Assembly: GCF_009176725.1 (NCBI RefSeq)
Contig: NZ_AP020337.1
Coordinates: forward strand, 1,054,001 to 1,118,000
Origin: Pseudomonas sp. KUIN-1
GTDB lineage: Bacteria > Pseudomonadota > Gammaproteobacteria > Pseudomonadales > Pseudomonadaceae
DNA length: 64,000 bases
Direction of reading: 5' to 3'
Shown here in pieces: positions 14,996 to 23,891 of this stretch; position 1 is the stretch's first letter; every line of letters starts with the position of its first letter. The notes beneath the pieces were generated by a model, which was given only the letters and a program-made list of their open reading frames with translations, made no database searches and was not told the DNA's origin. The position numbers and the translations under genes are program-made.

Positions 14996-16015
14996 TTGCA
15001 GGCGAAAGGTTTCTTGAGAACGCAGCTCCCCGAAAAACACAGGGCAGACGGTGCCAGCCCGCTACGGCGTCGAGGTTTATCCGACGCGTCCGGCCGCCCA
15101 CGCGTCGCCATTTTGATGTGCACGTACAACGGGGCTGTGTACCTTCGTGAGCAGCTCGAATCGTTTTTTGCTCAGACCTTTCGCAATTGGGTGCTTTATG
15201 TTTCCGACGATGCATCGACTGATGACACCGTTGGCATACTTTCCGAGTACCAGGCCCGCTGGGGGCGCGAGCGGTTAGTTATTTTCAGCGGGCCTTGCAA
15301 GGGCTTTGCGGAGAACTTTGTCTCGCTGGTTCGACGCCCTGAAATAGACGCCGACTATTTTGCGTTCAGTGATCAGGATGACGTCTGGTTCAGCGACAAG
15401 CTGGAGAGAAGCGTGGGGCGCCTTGAGCTATTGAAGCCCGATAAGCCGGCGCTTTACTGCTCCAGAACCCGGCTGGTCGATGCGGACTTGAAGGTAATCG
15501 GGGTTTCTCCGCTGTTCAAAAAAGAGCCGTCTTTTAAAAACGCCCTGGTTCAGAGCCTGGCAGGTGCCAATACCATGCTGATCAACCAGGCGGCGCGAGA
15601 TCTTTTGGTCAAATTGCCTGAACACGCCCCACTGATCGCCCATGACTGGCTGACCTATCTTCTTGTTACGGGGTGCGGTGGTCAGGTTTTCTATGATGCC
15701 GACCCCTGCCTCTACTATCGCCAGCACCGAGGAAACTTGATCGGGGCCAATGCGAGTACTCGAGAAAGGCTGGTACGGTTTCGCAAAATGCTTTCAGGAC
15801 GATTTGCCGAGTGGAACGATGCCAACGTGTCGGTTCTGAAGGGGATGGAGTCTGTGCTTACTGAAGAAAGCAGGAGCGTACTGACGTATTTCGACACCGG
15901 TCGAAGAGAAGTTTTTTTAAAGCGCGTCTTGACTCTGCGAAAGGCCGGGATCTACCGGCAGACGGTGCAGGGCAATCTAAGTCTGATATTGGCAATATGT
16001 GTGGGGCGAGTGTAG
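14996..16015 (+). CDS. Family 2 glycosyltransferase (rhamnosyltransferase-like)
   Basis: The protein has up to 339 residues. The GT-A fold begins with VAILMCTYNGAVYLREQLES, followed by SDDASTDDT and the metal/nucleotide motif FSDQDDVWFSDKLE. Later segments NTMLINQAARDLL and HDWLTYLLVTGCGG are typical of rhamnosyltransferases that use dTDP-L-rhamnose. It acts in the cytoplasm on O-antigen intermediates. No ATG precedes the first beta strand in frame, so the start is a TTG (14996 or 15014) and uncertain. A decayed paralogue lies at 18107-18640, and the GT at 35076-35987 is of the same type. Confidence 0.8.
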   Translation: MQAKGFLRTQLPEKHRADGASPLRRRGLSDASGRPRVAILMCTYNGAVYLREQLESFFAQTFRNWVLYVSDDASTDDTVGILSEYQARWGRERLVIFSGPCKGFAENFVSLVRRPEIDADYFAFSDQDDVWFSDKLERSVGRLELLKPDKPALYCSRTRLVDADLKVIGVSPLFKKEPSFKNALVQSLAGANTMLINQAARDLLVKLPEHAPLIAHDWLTYLLVTGCGGQVFYDADPCLYYRQHRGNLIGANASTRERLVRFRKMLSGRFAEWNDANVSVLKGMESVLTEESRSVLTYFDTGRREVFLKRVLTLRKAGIYRQTVQGNLSLILAICVGRV

Positions 16016-16378
16016 CAGGCGATCAATTTTGCGTTGTTTACGCAAGACGCTTGATAATCATCAAACGGAAGGTATTCGTCAAAGCACCTTCAATAGAAAG
16101 TTTACGGTGCGTGGAGTCGCATGTGATTAATCGAGATAATTCATTCGATTGTCTTGGGCTCCTTTAGAAGGTCTGAAGTATGCATCAATTTTTGATGCCC
16201 TCTCGGCCTGGACTTCAAAAGGCGCCCGCCATATCAGATAATCAGACTTTTCTCGCCATGCCGTGCAGCGATCGACTAGATCATCATGATGCTCCGCACG
16301 CTTGTCAACGCGGGTGTAGCCAGCATCACCGCTGACACAGGTTTCCTCCCCATGTATCATTTCGAACTATTTGCACAT
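16016..16378. other. Non-coding gap at the left edge of the variable O-antigen region
   Basis: A leftward frame (16127-16360) encodes a 77-residue peptide ending ...APFEVQAERASKIDAYFRP... that reads like the C-terminus of a larger enzyme, but it lacks an upstream body or ribosome site. It may be a gene fragment. Otherwise the sequence is AT-rich and shows nothing I can identify. Confidence 0.35.
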
Positions 16379-16412
16379 GGGCCAATGTGTCTTGCATCAG
16401 ACACGTTGGCCC
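16379..16412 (-). terminator. Strong hairpin after the membrane glycosyltransferase gene
   Basis: Arms GGGCCAATGTGTCT (16379-16392) and AGACACGTTGGCCC (16399-16412) pair over 14 positions with a single mismatch, loop TGCATC. It lies 21 bp beyond the stop of the leftward gene at 16434. There is no T-tract directly after it, so it may stabilise the mRNA 3' end instead of terminating. Confidence 0.5.
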
Positions 16413-16433
16413 GGATATTGGTCCAGTTTCTTT

Positions 16434-17897
16434 TTACCAGTTGCCTCTATAGAGATCGGAGTAAACATATTTCGGATCTGTCATTGTTGTAGTGGTGACA
16501 GAGAAAAACAGAATTGCTGATACTCCCAGTGCGGCACCGATTAAGACCCCATGCTGGCGCAGCAAATTCTTTACTGAGCCAAGGTCGCTGGTAAACGCAA
16601 TTGCACAATAGAAGGCAAGGTGCAGTGCGAGGAAGAATCGTGTCTCCACTGCCGATGGAATTATGGCAATTGTCGGCAATAAACACGTCAACGCCCAAAA
16701 GACAGTTTTCACCCTTTCGCCAGTCGTTGCACGTTGCGCCGCGATAGATATGCTGATGATTAGCAGGCCAGAAAATATAATGAGGAAGTTGAAGAGGGCA
16801 AGGGTGTTCCTGTCTCTTGACTGCCCTATCGTATACACTTCGCCGTCGCGCAAATCGAGACCATTGATGATGTGTCTACCATAAATCCCTAAAAAGTCTA
16901 GCGGGTTTTGCAGAAGTAGTTTGAAATAGGTGCTCAGTTCAAACGGTTCACTACCGATGTTCTTGTCGGCAAAGAAGCGCTCACCAGCGCTGTCCATATA
17001 AAAGACGGCTGGGCCAGGCGATGCTGTATCCACCGAGGTTTCGTAACGCTGCAGCGTAATTCCCCAAAGTAATTGGCTAACGAACAATGATTGTGTTGGT
17101 GAGGTTTTCACTAATGCGGCGGGCGAAGTTATAACTAATGGGGATAGGATTTCGTGGTGTTTTAAGTTGATGGCCGTCTGTGGTATGGCTGCGATCAACG
17201 CGCCTGATAAAAAAATCAAGAGTACAGAGATCTTAGTAGGTACTGAGTGCTTGTCATAAATAATGAATACTGCGCCTAGTGCCAATAGGGCAGCAGGGAA
17301 CAGATAAATGGTACGCGTGTTGTAGGCCCCATATGCAAGGAAACCTGACAGTACTAATAATGTGAAACGTTTCAAGCGAGAGGTTGTAGCAGCTGAAGAA
17401 AGCATGCAGAACGATGAGCCGACCATCATTGCCAATGCCGGTAGATCGCTCAAGGGATAGGCGATTACGCCAGGGAATAAAATTGCTACGAGCATTGGGA
17501 TGATCATTCGACGCAGGAACGAAACCTGCCCACCAAATACCCTCAGATAAAACCCTGGAAGAAGAATGGCAAAGAAATAGGCGTATACCAAAGACGAGGT
17601 AATTCTAAATGGACTGTATCCAAGTACCGTAAACGTGTCAGAGAGGTATCTGGCTGGTGCGAGCAAGGCTGGGTAGAAGTATCCCCGGATGGTATGTGGA
17701 AAATTGAACAGATGTTCTACTTTGCTCAAATTCCAATAATAACCAGCGTCCCAAGGGAATGCAGCCACGCCCATGATTTTATGAAGAATCATGAAAGTCA
17801 AAGCGATCGCCATAAAGGCAGCAACTTCTTGACGCCTGACAAGTAATCCTTCTCGAACATGCTGTAAAAACGACTTGCTGTGAGTGAGTTGTTTCAT
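16434..17897 (-). CDS. Multi-spanning membrane glycosyltransferase (GT-C type), putative
   Basis: The protein has 487 residues with about ten to twelve hydrophobic segments. After the first helix it has FPWDAGYYWNLSKVEH, an acidic loop placed like the catalytic Asp/Glu loop of GT-C enzymes that use polyprenyl-phosphate sugars on the periplasmic side. A large soluble loop lies around 255-330. Likely role: adding a side-branch sugar to the O-antigen, possibly with the GtrA/GtrB-like pair further right. It stands alone between two rightward glycosyltransferase genes and is AT-richer than the core genes, which suggests acquisition. The exact family is not certain. Confidence 0.6.
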   Translation of the reverse strand: MKQLTHSKSFLQHVREGLLVRRQEVAAFMAIALTFMILHKIMGVAAFPWDAGYYWNLSKVEHLFNFPHTIRGYFYPALLAPARYLSDTFTVLGYSPFRITSSLVYAYFFAILLPGFYLRVFGGQVSFLRRMIIPMLVAILFPGVIAYPLSDLPALAMMVGSSFCMLSSAATTSRLKRFTLLVLSGFLAYGAYNTRTIYLFPAALLALGAVFIIYDKHSVPTKISVLLIFLSGALIAAIPQTAINLKHHEILSPLVITSPAALVKTSPTQSLFVSQLLWGITLQRYETSVDTASPGPAVFYMDSAGERFFADKNIGSEPFELSTYFKLLLQNPLDFLGIYGRHIINGLDLRDGEVYTIGQSRDRNTLALFNFLIIFSGLLIISISIAAQRATTGERVKTVFWALTCLLPTIAIIPSAVETRFFLALHLAFYCAIAFTSDLGSVKNLLRQHGVLIGAALGVSAILFFSVTTTTMTDPKYVYSDLYRGNW

Positions 17898-18106
17898 GTG
17901 GCTCCGTTGTTTTTTTTATAGTGGTATCTGACGATGGCTACGATCGGCTAAATATGCGAAAGCTGGCGCTGCCAGAAAACTTCCTAATTATGCGCGAACG
18001 TAGTAAATCCAAAAGTGTTACGTACCCTTCGTCCGCCTCGCTCACGGAGGTTGGCGAGCAAGCTATCCGACCGCATTGGCTGACCAAGTCATGGTCTCTG
18101 ACGGAA

Positions 18107-18640
18107 ATGTGCACGGTACAATGGGGTGGATAATGCCTGCTTCAGCGGCAAGTTGGAAAGAAGTATTTCTCGTCTTGATTTTTCAGACTCCGGTACAGCT
18201 GCGCTCTATTGTTCCAAAATATTACTGGTAGATGCCGATCTGAAAATGATCGGTGTTTCACCGTTGTACAGTAAATCTCGTCTTATGGAGCCAAGTTGTT
18301 TCAAAACCTGACAGATCTCAATACCACGCTGGTCAATCAGGCTGCTCGTGCACGATTAGTTCGGTTGCCTAAGTGATCTCAGCTGATCGGTCATGACAGG
18401 CTGATGTGTTTTCGCAAAAATGCGTTCAGGGCGATTTGTAGAATGGAACGACGTTAACGTGACGATTAGGAGTGGGGTGCAGTTTGCTCGCTATGGGAAT
18501 CGTGCTGTTTTGAGGGATGTTGATCACCGCCGTCGACAGGTTGGGGTTAAAAGGTTGTTGATTCTTCGCAGATTTCGTATCTAAAGGTAAGTAGTGCTAG
18601 GAAGTTTAAGTCTCATTCTGGACGTGGTCTGGGAAGAATT
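18107..18640 (+). pseudogene. Decayed copy of the GT2 rhamnosyltransferase
   Basis: The sequence follows the intact gene at 14996-16015 but is broken. ATGTGCACG-G-TACAATGGGG keeps the MCTYNG motif with one inserted base; about 80 codons are then missing. CFSGKLERSISRLDFSD and LVDADLKMIGVSPLYSKS match FSDKLERS and LVDADLKVIGVSPLFKKE. Next come a frame change, NTTLVNQAARARLVRLPK followed by a stop, a second deletion, and FAKMRSGRFVEWNDVNV matching FRKMLSGRFAEWNDANV. A last shifted match (SLSLILDVV) ends near 18640. At least two deletions, several frame breaks and an internal stop make it non-functional. Confidence 0.85.
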
Positions 18641-19408
18641 TGAAGGTATTGCAATGATCATGAGCTCAATTGTCATTAGCCTTTTATCTTGGCCGTATAC
18701 GGTGCGGACTTTTTCTGACCTCTAGTTTATCGTCGTCCAGTCTGGGGTTCATATATCTATGCTCGAATCTGATTTTTCGTTGTTGTCACTTGCGCACTGG
18801 CGATCGACGATAAACATGCTCCACGTGTAACTCGGTTCTTTCCAGTTTTCGACTTTTGCGTCTCCCAAAGACATGTAGCTTCTCGGGTAATCCATGGTCT
18901 AAATCAGACTGCTAAGTCATTTTTTTTGCCAAAGGAGCTAATTCCTGTCCGATACCTAAAGGGCAGTGGAGTCGCCAGCTCCTACGCCGTCCAAGATGGG
19001 AGGAGCTGAAATCTAGATGGATGGCATGTCGGGGCTCTGTGTGGTGAGGCAGATGACTCCGTCGGACGGCCGCCCAAATTTCTTTTTTTTGCACCTGCAT
19101 AAACGTATCCTGTCATGGTTATGCTTGATATTGGGCGTCATTTTGGGCTGGCGATGGCGAATCTACCTGCAATACGAGGTAGATGCCTACGAATCCTCAG
19201 GGCTCATGTCTTCGAAGTCAGCATGTGCCGGCTTGATGAGGACGCCTGTGAATAGTTGACATAGTGTTGAAGTGATGCCAGAAGCTAAACCGTCACAGAC
19301 AAGTCGTGTAATATACGGAGTGTCGAAAGGAGTGCGAGTGACCGTCTTGCCGTAAGAGCAACGTGGTGTATTCGGAAGAATTTAAAGAAATTACGAGGTC
19401 ATCGAGTC
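18641..19408. other. Non-coding debris between pseudogene and double-GT2 gene
   Basis: About 770 bp with no credible gene. Short frames (for example 19017-19259) have no ribosome site and no recognisable motif. A 7-bp inverted repeat (AGCTCCT 18977-18983, AGGAGCT 19001-19007) is the only structure seen. The double-GT2 frame is open back to 19289 but lacks an earlier ATG. The stretch is best read as remains of deleted O-antigen genes. Confidence 0.5.
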
Positions 19409-21496
19409 ATGCTTAAGCGTCTCCGCCACGAGAACTCGCTTCAGAAAAAGCAATCTTCTGCTGCCATAGAGAAGCTGCAGCGAGAGCTGGTTTTAGAGCA
19501 GCAAAAACTGGCAAGAAAGGAAGCAGTGTTCACGGCGGCTTTGATCGAGCGAGATACGCATATCCATAATTTGAACCTGACCATTATGGAGCTACAAGGC
19601 TCGACCAGCTGGAAGATAACATCTCCGCTTAGAAAAATAGTTGCTGCCATTCGACGCGCGCGCGGCGGAGAGCAGGCAGCTGCGCCATTTCCTGCACATG
19701 GCTCGCTTCCGCATACCGTGGAGCCAGAAGAGACAGAGCTCATTCACTCTGAACACGTGCCAGAGCATGTCGATACGTACACGCAATGGGTCGAAGAGTT
19801 TGACACCATTGACGATATTGATCGCCTTTGCATGTATGAGGAAATGGGAGCTTGGAAAACCAAGCCGCTGCTGTCGATCATCATGCCTGTTTACAATCCG
19901 CCTATCGACATGCTGAGAGAAGCCATCGAAAGCATAAAAACCCAAGTTTATTTCAACTGGGAATTGTGCATAGCCGACGATGCGTCAACCGATCACCGTG
20001 TTCGGCTGTTTCTTGAACAGAGTGTCAAATCAGACCATCGGATAAAAGTCACCTATCGTGAACAGAATGGTCACATTTCGAAGGCCAGCAATTCTGCACT
20101 CGACGTCGCAACAGGTGAGTTCATTGTCCTGATGGATAACGATGACACGCTTCCTGAGCACGCCTTGTTCTGGGTGGCCAAAACAATCAATAACCATCCT
20201 GATGCGGCTGTAATTTATTCGGATGAAGACAAGATAGACGAGCAGGGCATCAGATCGGCTCCCTATTTTAAAACCGACTGGAACCCTTACCTCTTCCGCT
20301 CGCACAACATGATCAGCCATCTTGGCGTGTACCGGAAAGAACTCGTTGATAGAGTCGGGGGGTTTCGGATCGGTATGGAAGGATCCCAGGATTATGATCT
20401 GGCGCTTCGTTGCGTTGAGCAAGTCGAGGCTGCCCAGATCATTCATATCCCTCGCGTACTTTATCATTGGCGCATGCATGCAGGCAGCACTGCAATGTCC
20501 ACCGATGAAAAGCCCTATGCACAAAATGCCGGGCAAAAGGCACTTGATGAACACCTGAAAAGATCTGGAATAGCCGGGCATGCCGAGCTACTGGATTTTG
20601 GCATGTACCGTGTTCACTACGACTTGCCTGCTGTGAAGCCTTTGGTGAGTTTGATCATTCCGACGCGGAACGCTTACGCGTTGGTGAAACAATGCATTGA
20701 GAGCATTCGTCACAAGACGCTCTATCCCAACTACGAAATCATTCTGGTTGATAACGGTTCTGATGATCCGCAGTCGCTGCAGTATTTCGAGATGCTCTCA
20801 CGCCTGACGGGTGTCACCGTGCTTCGTGACGACGGTGAATTCAACTACTCCGCACTGAATAACAACGCGGTAGAGCACGCCAAGGGTGAGCTTATCGGGT
20901 TGATCAACAACGATATCGAAGTCATCAATCCTGAGTGGCTGGATGAAATGGTGTCCCTGGCGTTGCAGCCTAACGCTGGAGCTATTGGTGCACGGTTGTG
21001 GTATCCCGATGAGCGGCTACAGCATGGTGGCGTCATCATGGGACCACTCACCCTTGCCGGGCATGCTCATAAAATGCTGCCCAGAGGTCATCATGGCTAT
21101 TTCGGAAGAGCATCTTTGATTCAGGGAATGTCTGCGGTGACAGCAGCGTGCCTGGTCGTGAAGAAATCAGTCTTCCAGGAAGTAGGTGGGCTCAACGCCA
21201 AGGATCTGAAGATTGCCTTCAATGATGTGGACTTGTGCCTGAAGATCATGCAGGCCGGGTATCAGAATATCTGGACCCCGAATGCAGACCTTTACCATCA
21301 TGAGTCGGCGACGCGTGGCTTTGAGGATACGCCTGAAAAAATTAAGCGGTTTATTAGTGAAGTCGAGTACATGCAGAACAAGTGGCGTGCGATTATCAAG
21401 CACGACCCTTACTACAACCCTAACCTGACTATATCTGCAGAAGACTTTTCGGTAGCGTTCCCACCACGTGTTACTGATTTGGCGGGTGGCATGTAG
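19409..21496 (+). CDS. Double-domain family 2 glycosyltransferase
   Basis: The protein has 695 residues. A short coiled coil (1-60) ends in HIHNLNLTIMELQGSTSWKI. GT2 domain one (about 153-380) has SIIMPVYNPP, ADDAST, LMDNDD and IYSDEDK. GT2 domain two (about 408-650) has SLIIPTRN, LVDNGSDD, GLINNDIEV and FNDVDLCLKI. It matches the last 660 residues of the 1571-residue protein (26947-31662) nearly throughout but lacks the methyltransferase and kinase-like parts. It faces the opposite way. Each domain would transfer one sugar, probably rhamnose, in the cytoplasm. The frame stays open 120 bp before the ATG, so 5' truncation of a longer gene is possible. Confidence 0.85.
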   Translation: MLKRLRHENSLQKKQSSAAIEKLQRELVLEQQKLARKEAVFTAALIERDTHIHNLNLTIMELQGSTSWKITSPLRKIVAAIRRARGGEQAAAPFPAHGSLPHTVEPEETELIHSEHVPEHVDTYTQWVEEFDTIDDIDRLCMYEEMGAWKTKPLLSIIMPVYNPPIDMLREAIESIKTQVYFNWELCIADDASTDHRVRLFLEQSVKSDHRIKVTYREQNGHISKASNSALDVATGEFIVLMDNDDTLPEHALFWVAKTINNHPDAAVIYSDEDKIDEQGIRSAPYFKTDWNPYLFRSHNMISHLGVYRKELVDRVGGFRIGMEGSQDYDLALRCVEQVEAAQIIHIPRVLYHWRMHAGSTAMSTDEKPYAQNAGQKALDEHLKRSGIAGHAELLDFGMYRVHYDLPAVKPLVSLIIPTRNAYALVKQCIESIRHKTLYPNYEIILVDNGSDDPQSLQYFEMLSRLTGVTVLRDDGEFNYSALNNNAVEHAKGELIGLINNDIEVINPEWLDEMVSLALQPNAGAIGARLWYPDERLQHGGVIMGPLTLAGHAHKMLPRGHHGYFGRASLIQGMSAVTAACLVVKKSVFQEVGGLNAKDLKIAFNDVDLCLKIMQAGYQNIWTPNADLYHHESATRGFEDTPEKIKRFISEVEYMQNKWRAIIKHDPYYNPNLTISAEDFSVAFPPRVTDLAGGM

Positions 21497-21514
21497 CCTG
21501 CTAAGAGCTATGGT

Positions 21515-21550
21515 TGAGGCAGGTGTCGGTGGTCACCGACACCTGCCTCA
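21515..21550. terminator. Bidirectional hairpin between convergent genes
   Basis: TGAGGCAGGTGTCGGTG (21515-21531) and CACCGACACCTGCCTCA (21534-21550) are perfect inverse copies over 17 bp with two bases between. It sits between the ends of the double-GT2 gene (21496) and the GtrA-like gene (21592). Neither side has a long T-run, so termination is inferred from place and stability. Confidence 0.6.
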
Positions 21551-21591
21551 TACTGATCAAGCAAGACGTTTGTCCCGCGTAACCATGCAGG

Positions 21592-21996
21592 TTACTGGCT
21601 CTTCTCGGCCTTGGCGGCGAACGCAAGTTTTGACAGGATGAACGTCACAGGCAGAGTTAATGCAATAGCGGCCAAAGGCGCAAGTCTTTCGTCAAACTGC
21701 AGCTTTTCGACCCAGCACCAGAGTATGACCAGACTCAAGCAATACTGAATCGCGTAAATAAGCGGCAGCAGGATCACAGAACGCAGGCCCTGATGGCTCT
21801 TGAAGACAAAGAATCGATTCAGAACATAGGCCAGCAATATTCCGGTCACATAAGAAATCGTGTAACTGATTTTATAGGACAGGAACATCAACAGAATGAG
21901 ATAGATTCCATAGGTCAAGGCGGTGTTGAAACCGCCTGACATCAGGAATCGAGCAAAATCCTGTTTTAAGAATTTTGAAAAAGCCCGATTCATCAT
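21592..21996 (-). CDS. GtrA-like membrane protein (putative polyprenyl-phosphate-sugar flippase)
   Basis: The protein has 134 residues with four membrane segments (YGIYLILLMFLSY, ISYVTGILLAYVLNRFFVF, LLPLIYAIQYCLSLVIL, LAAIALTLPVTFILSKLAF). The LNRFFVF motif after helix two is typical of the GtrA family. GtrA-type proteins are thought to move polyprenyl-phosphate-linked sugars across the inner membrane. It is the last gene of a leftward cassette with a GtrB-like transferase and dTDP-Fuc3NAc-type enzymes, 7 bp after the FdtD-like gene. Start at 21996 or the next Met codon. Confidence 0.85.
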   Translation of the reverse strand: MMNRAFSKFLKQDFARFLMSGGFNTALTYGIYLILLMFLSYKISYTISYVTGILLAYVLNRFFVFKSHQGLRSVILLPLIYAIQYCLSLVILWCWVEKLQFDERLAPLAAIALTLPVTFILSKLAFAAKAEKSQ

Positions 21997-22003
21997 GGTG
22001 CCG

Positions 22004-22954
22004 TTATTCAGCGTTTGCGATCAGGGATTTGAATTCTTCGTAGTTACGAATGTAGTCCCCGGCATCATAGTAATGCGATGCAAACACCAACAGTACGGCA
22101 TCCTGTGAATAGCGATACTGAATACCCCAGGTCATCGGTGGCAGGTGGATGCCCTGATTCGGCTTGTCGAGAATAAACTCTTCACGATTGACACCATCAT
22201 CCGCTACAACATGAACCGAGCCCTTCACTGCCACCAGAAACTGGTGACAGATACGGTGCGCGTGTTCGCCCCGCGTCTCGGCAGTCGGTACGTCGTAGAC
22301 TAAGAAGTAACGTTCGGACTTGAAGGGTACCGAACGCTCGAATTCGCCCGCCGACAAACTACCGCGAATATCCGCGACTTCATTCATGGTGTGCAAGGTT
22401 ACGTTCTTCACTGACGTGGTGGTTACGCCTGGCGCAGCCTTTTCCGGGCGTGTCTCGCTACTGGCGTTGACAGGCTTGGCGTCCACGTAACCAATGATCT
22501 TGGCCGGGTTACCTACGACTATAGCGTTAGGCGGTACAGAGCGGGTCACGACAGCACCTGCGCCGACCATGGCGTTGATGCCGATGGTAATGCCCGGAAG
22601 AATCGTGCAGTTAGCACCCAGTGAGGCGCCTTTTCTGATAATGGTACGCGCGAAACTCTGTGGATAGACTTTGCTGCGTGGGAACAGGTCATTGGTAAAT
22701 GTGGCGTTAGGACCGATGAAGACATCGTCTTCAATGGTAATGCCGTCCCATACCTGTACACCGCATTTCAGCGTCACGCGATCGCCGATGATAACGTCGT
22801 TTTCGATGAAAACGTTATCGCACACGTTGCACTCGCTGCCCAGGCGTGCGCCTGGCAGGATATGCGCGAACGCCCATACACGCGAATCTTTCCCGATATT
22901 CTCGGACTCGCACAGCGCATGGCTGTGAACAAAGAAATCCTTAGCGCTGCTCAT
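22004..22954 (-). CDS. Bifunctional acetyltransferase / dTDP-sugar 3,4-ketoisomerase (FdtD/WxcM-like)
   Basis: The protein has 316 residues from the ATG at 22954 (GGAG seven bases upstream); a longer frame to 23032 would overlap the previous gene by about 90 bp. The N-terminal half is a left-handed beta-helix acyltransferase of hexapeptide repeats ([40 protein letters not shown]). The C-terminal half (about 180-316) is a cupin of the FdtA/WxcM type ([20 protein letters not shown]). Fusions like Shewanella FdtD isomerise dTDP-4-keto-6-deoxyglucose and later acetylate the 3-amino sugar. With the FdtB-like gene this would give dTDP-Fuc3NAc or Qui3NAc. Confidence 0.85.
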   Translation of the reverse strand: MSSAKDFFVHSHALCESENIGKDSRVWAFAHILPGARLGSECNVCDNVFIENDVIIGDRVTLKCGVQVWDGITIEDDVFIGPNATFTNDLFPRSKVYPQSFARTIIRKGASLGANCTILPGITIGINAMVGAGAVVTRSVPPNAIVVGNPAKIIGYVDAKPVNASSETRPEKAAPGVTTTSVKNVTLHTMNEVADIRGSLSAGEFERSVPFKSERYFLVYDVPTAETRGEHAHRICHQFLVAVKGSVHVVADDGVNREEFILDKPNQGIHLPPMTWGIQYRYSQDAVLLVFASHYYDAGDYIRNYEEFKSLIANAE

Positions 22955-23891
22955 GTGTTTCTCCAAATCCCTCGATCCGCATCGGGATGGCCAAGGGTCT
23001 ATTCTTTGTATTTTCGTAAGTGCGCCATGCATAAGAACCGACGATGCCCAATCCCAGCAGGTTCAAACAGCCGAGGAAGGTGATGGCCAGCATGATCATT
23101 GCGTAGCCGGGTACTTCAATTCTGCCTTCGAGCTTGGCGATGAGTGTGAACACACCGAACAGCGCCGCAAATGTAGAGCCGAACGCGCCGACGCGGGTCA
23201 ATATACGTATAGGCATATCCGTGAAGGAGAATACGCTGTCCATCAGGTAATTGACTTTTTTACGCAGCGTCCATGCAGACGTACCGTGAACCCGTTCCTG
23301 CCGGGTATAGGTAACTACTTCGCGGCGATAGCCCATCCAGAAGATCTGCGCGATGAGAGAGCTGTGACGCTCTTCAAGAGTCAGCAGAGTATCCCGAAAA
23401 GCCTTGTTGCAGGCGAACATATCAACGCCGCCTGGCGGTATTTCAGGGATGACATAGCGACGGTAAAAGCCCCAGAAAATCTTTGAAGCAGTCCGCGTTG
23501 CCCATGGGTCCTGACGACCTTCACGTACACCAACCACAACGTCGATATCGCCGCGCATCAGTACCGTATTCATTTCCAGAACCAGTTCTGGCGGCTCTTG
23601 AAGATCTGCAGCCATTACCGCAAAACGGTCGCCAGTGCCATGCTGTAAGCCCGTGCGGATCGCCATGAATGATCCGAAGTTTCTGGACAGCAGGATCAGC
23701 TTGGACTTGAACGATTGTGCCGGTAGTTGTTCCCTGAGTAGTTCGTAACAGCGGTCAGGGCTGCCATCCACAACGAACACAACTTCCAGGTCGTGTCCGA
23801 GCTGCTTATCAAGCGCCGTCACAGCGACGAGCAAGTCGGGAAGATTGCTCTCGTTGCGATAGACGGGAATGACCAACGTCAGCAAAGTCAT
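22941..23891 (-). CDS. GtrB/DPM1-like polyprenyl-phosphate glycosyltransferase
   Basis: The protein has 316 residues. The GT2 domain has [21 protein letters not shown], and [12 protein letters not shown], then [10 protein letters not shown], typical of the DPM1/GtrB/ArnC group that load sugars onto undecaprenyl phosphate. Two C-terminal membrane helices (about 230-290) anchor it to the inner membrane. It overlaps the FdtB-like gene by four bases and the FdtD-like gene by 14. It probably transfers Fuc3NAc to the lipid carrier that the GtrA-like protein then flips. Confidence 0.85.
   Translation of the reverse strand: MTLLTLVIPVYRNESNLPDLLVAVTALDKQLGHDLEVVFVVDGSPDRCYELLREQLPAQSFKSKLILLSRNFGSFMAIRTGLQHGTGDRFAVMAADLQEPPELVLEMNTVLMRGDIDVVVGVREGRQDPWATRTASKIFWGFYRRYVIPEIPPGGVDMFACNKAFRDTLLTLEERHSSLIAQIFWMGYRREVVTYTRQERVHGTSAWTLRKKVNYLMDSVFSFTDMPIRILTRVGAFGSTFAALFGVFTLIAKLEGRIEVPGYAMIMLAITFLGCLNLLGLGIVGSYAWRTYENTKNRPLAIPMRIEGFGETHEQR

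Noticed and set aside
16127..16360. 77-codon leftward ORF beside the first GT2 gene
   Set aside because: No ribosome site or family match. It may be a fragment of a lost gene, but this cannot be shown from the window.
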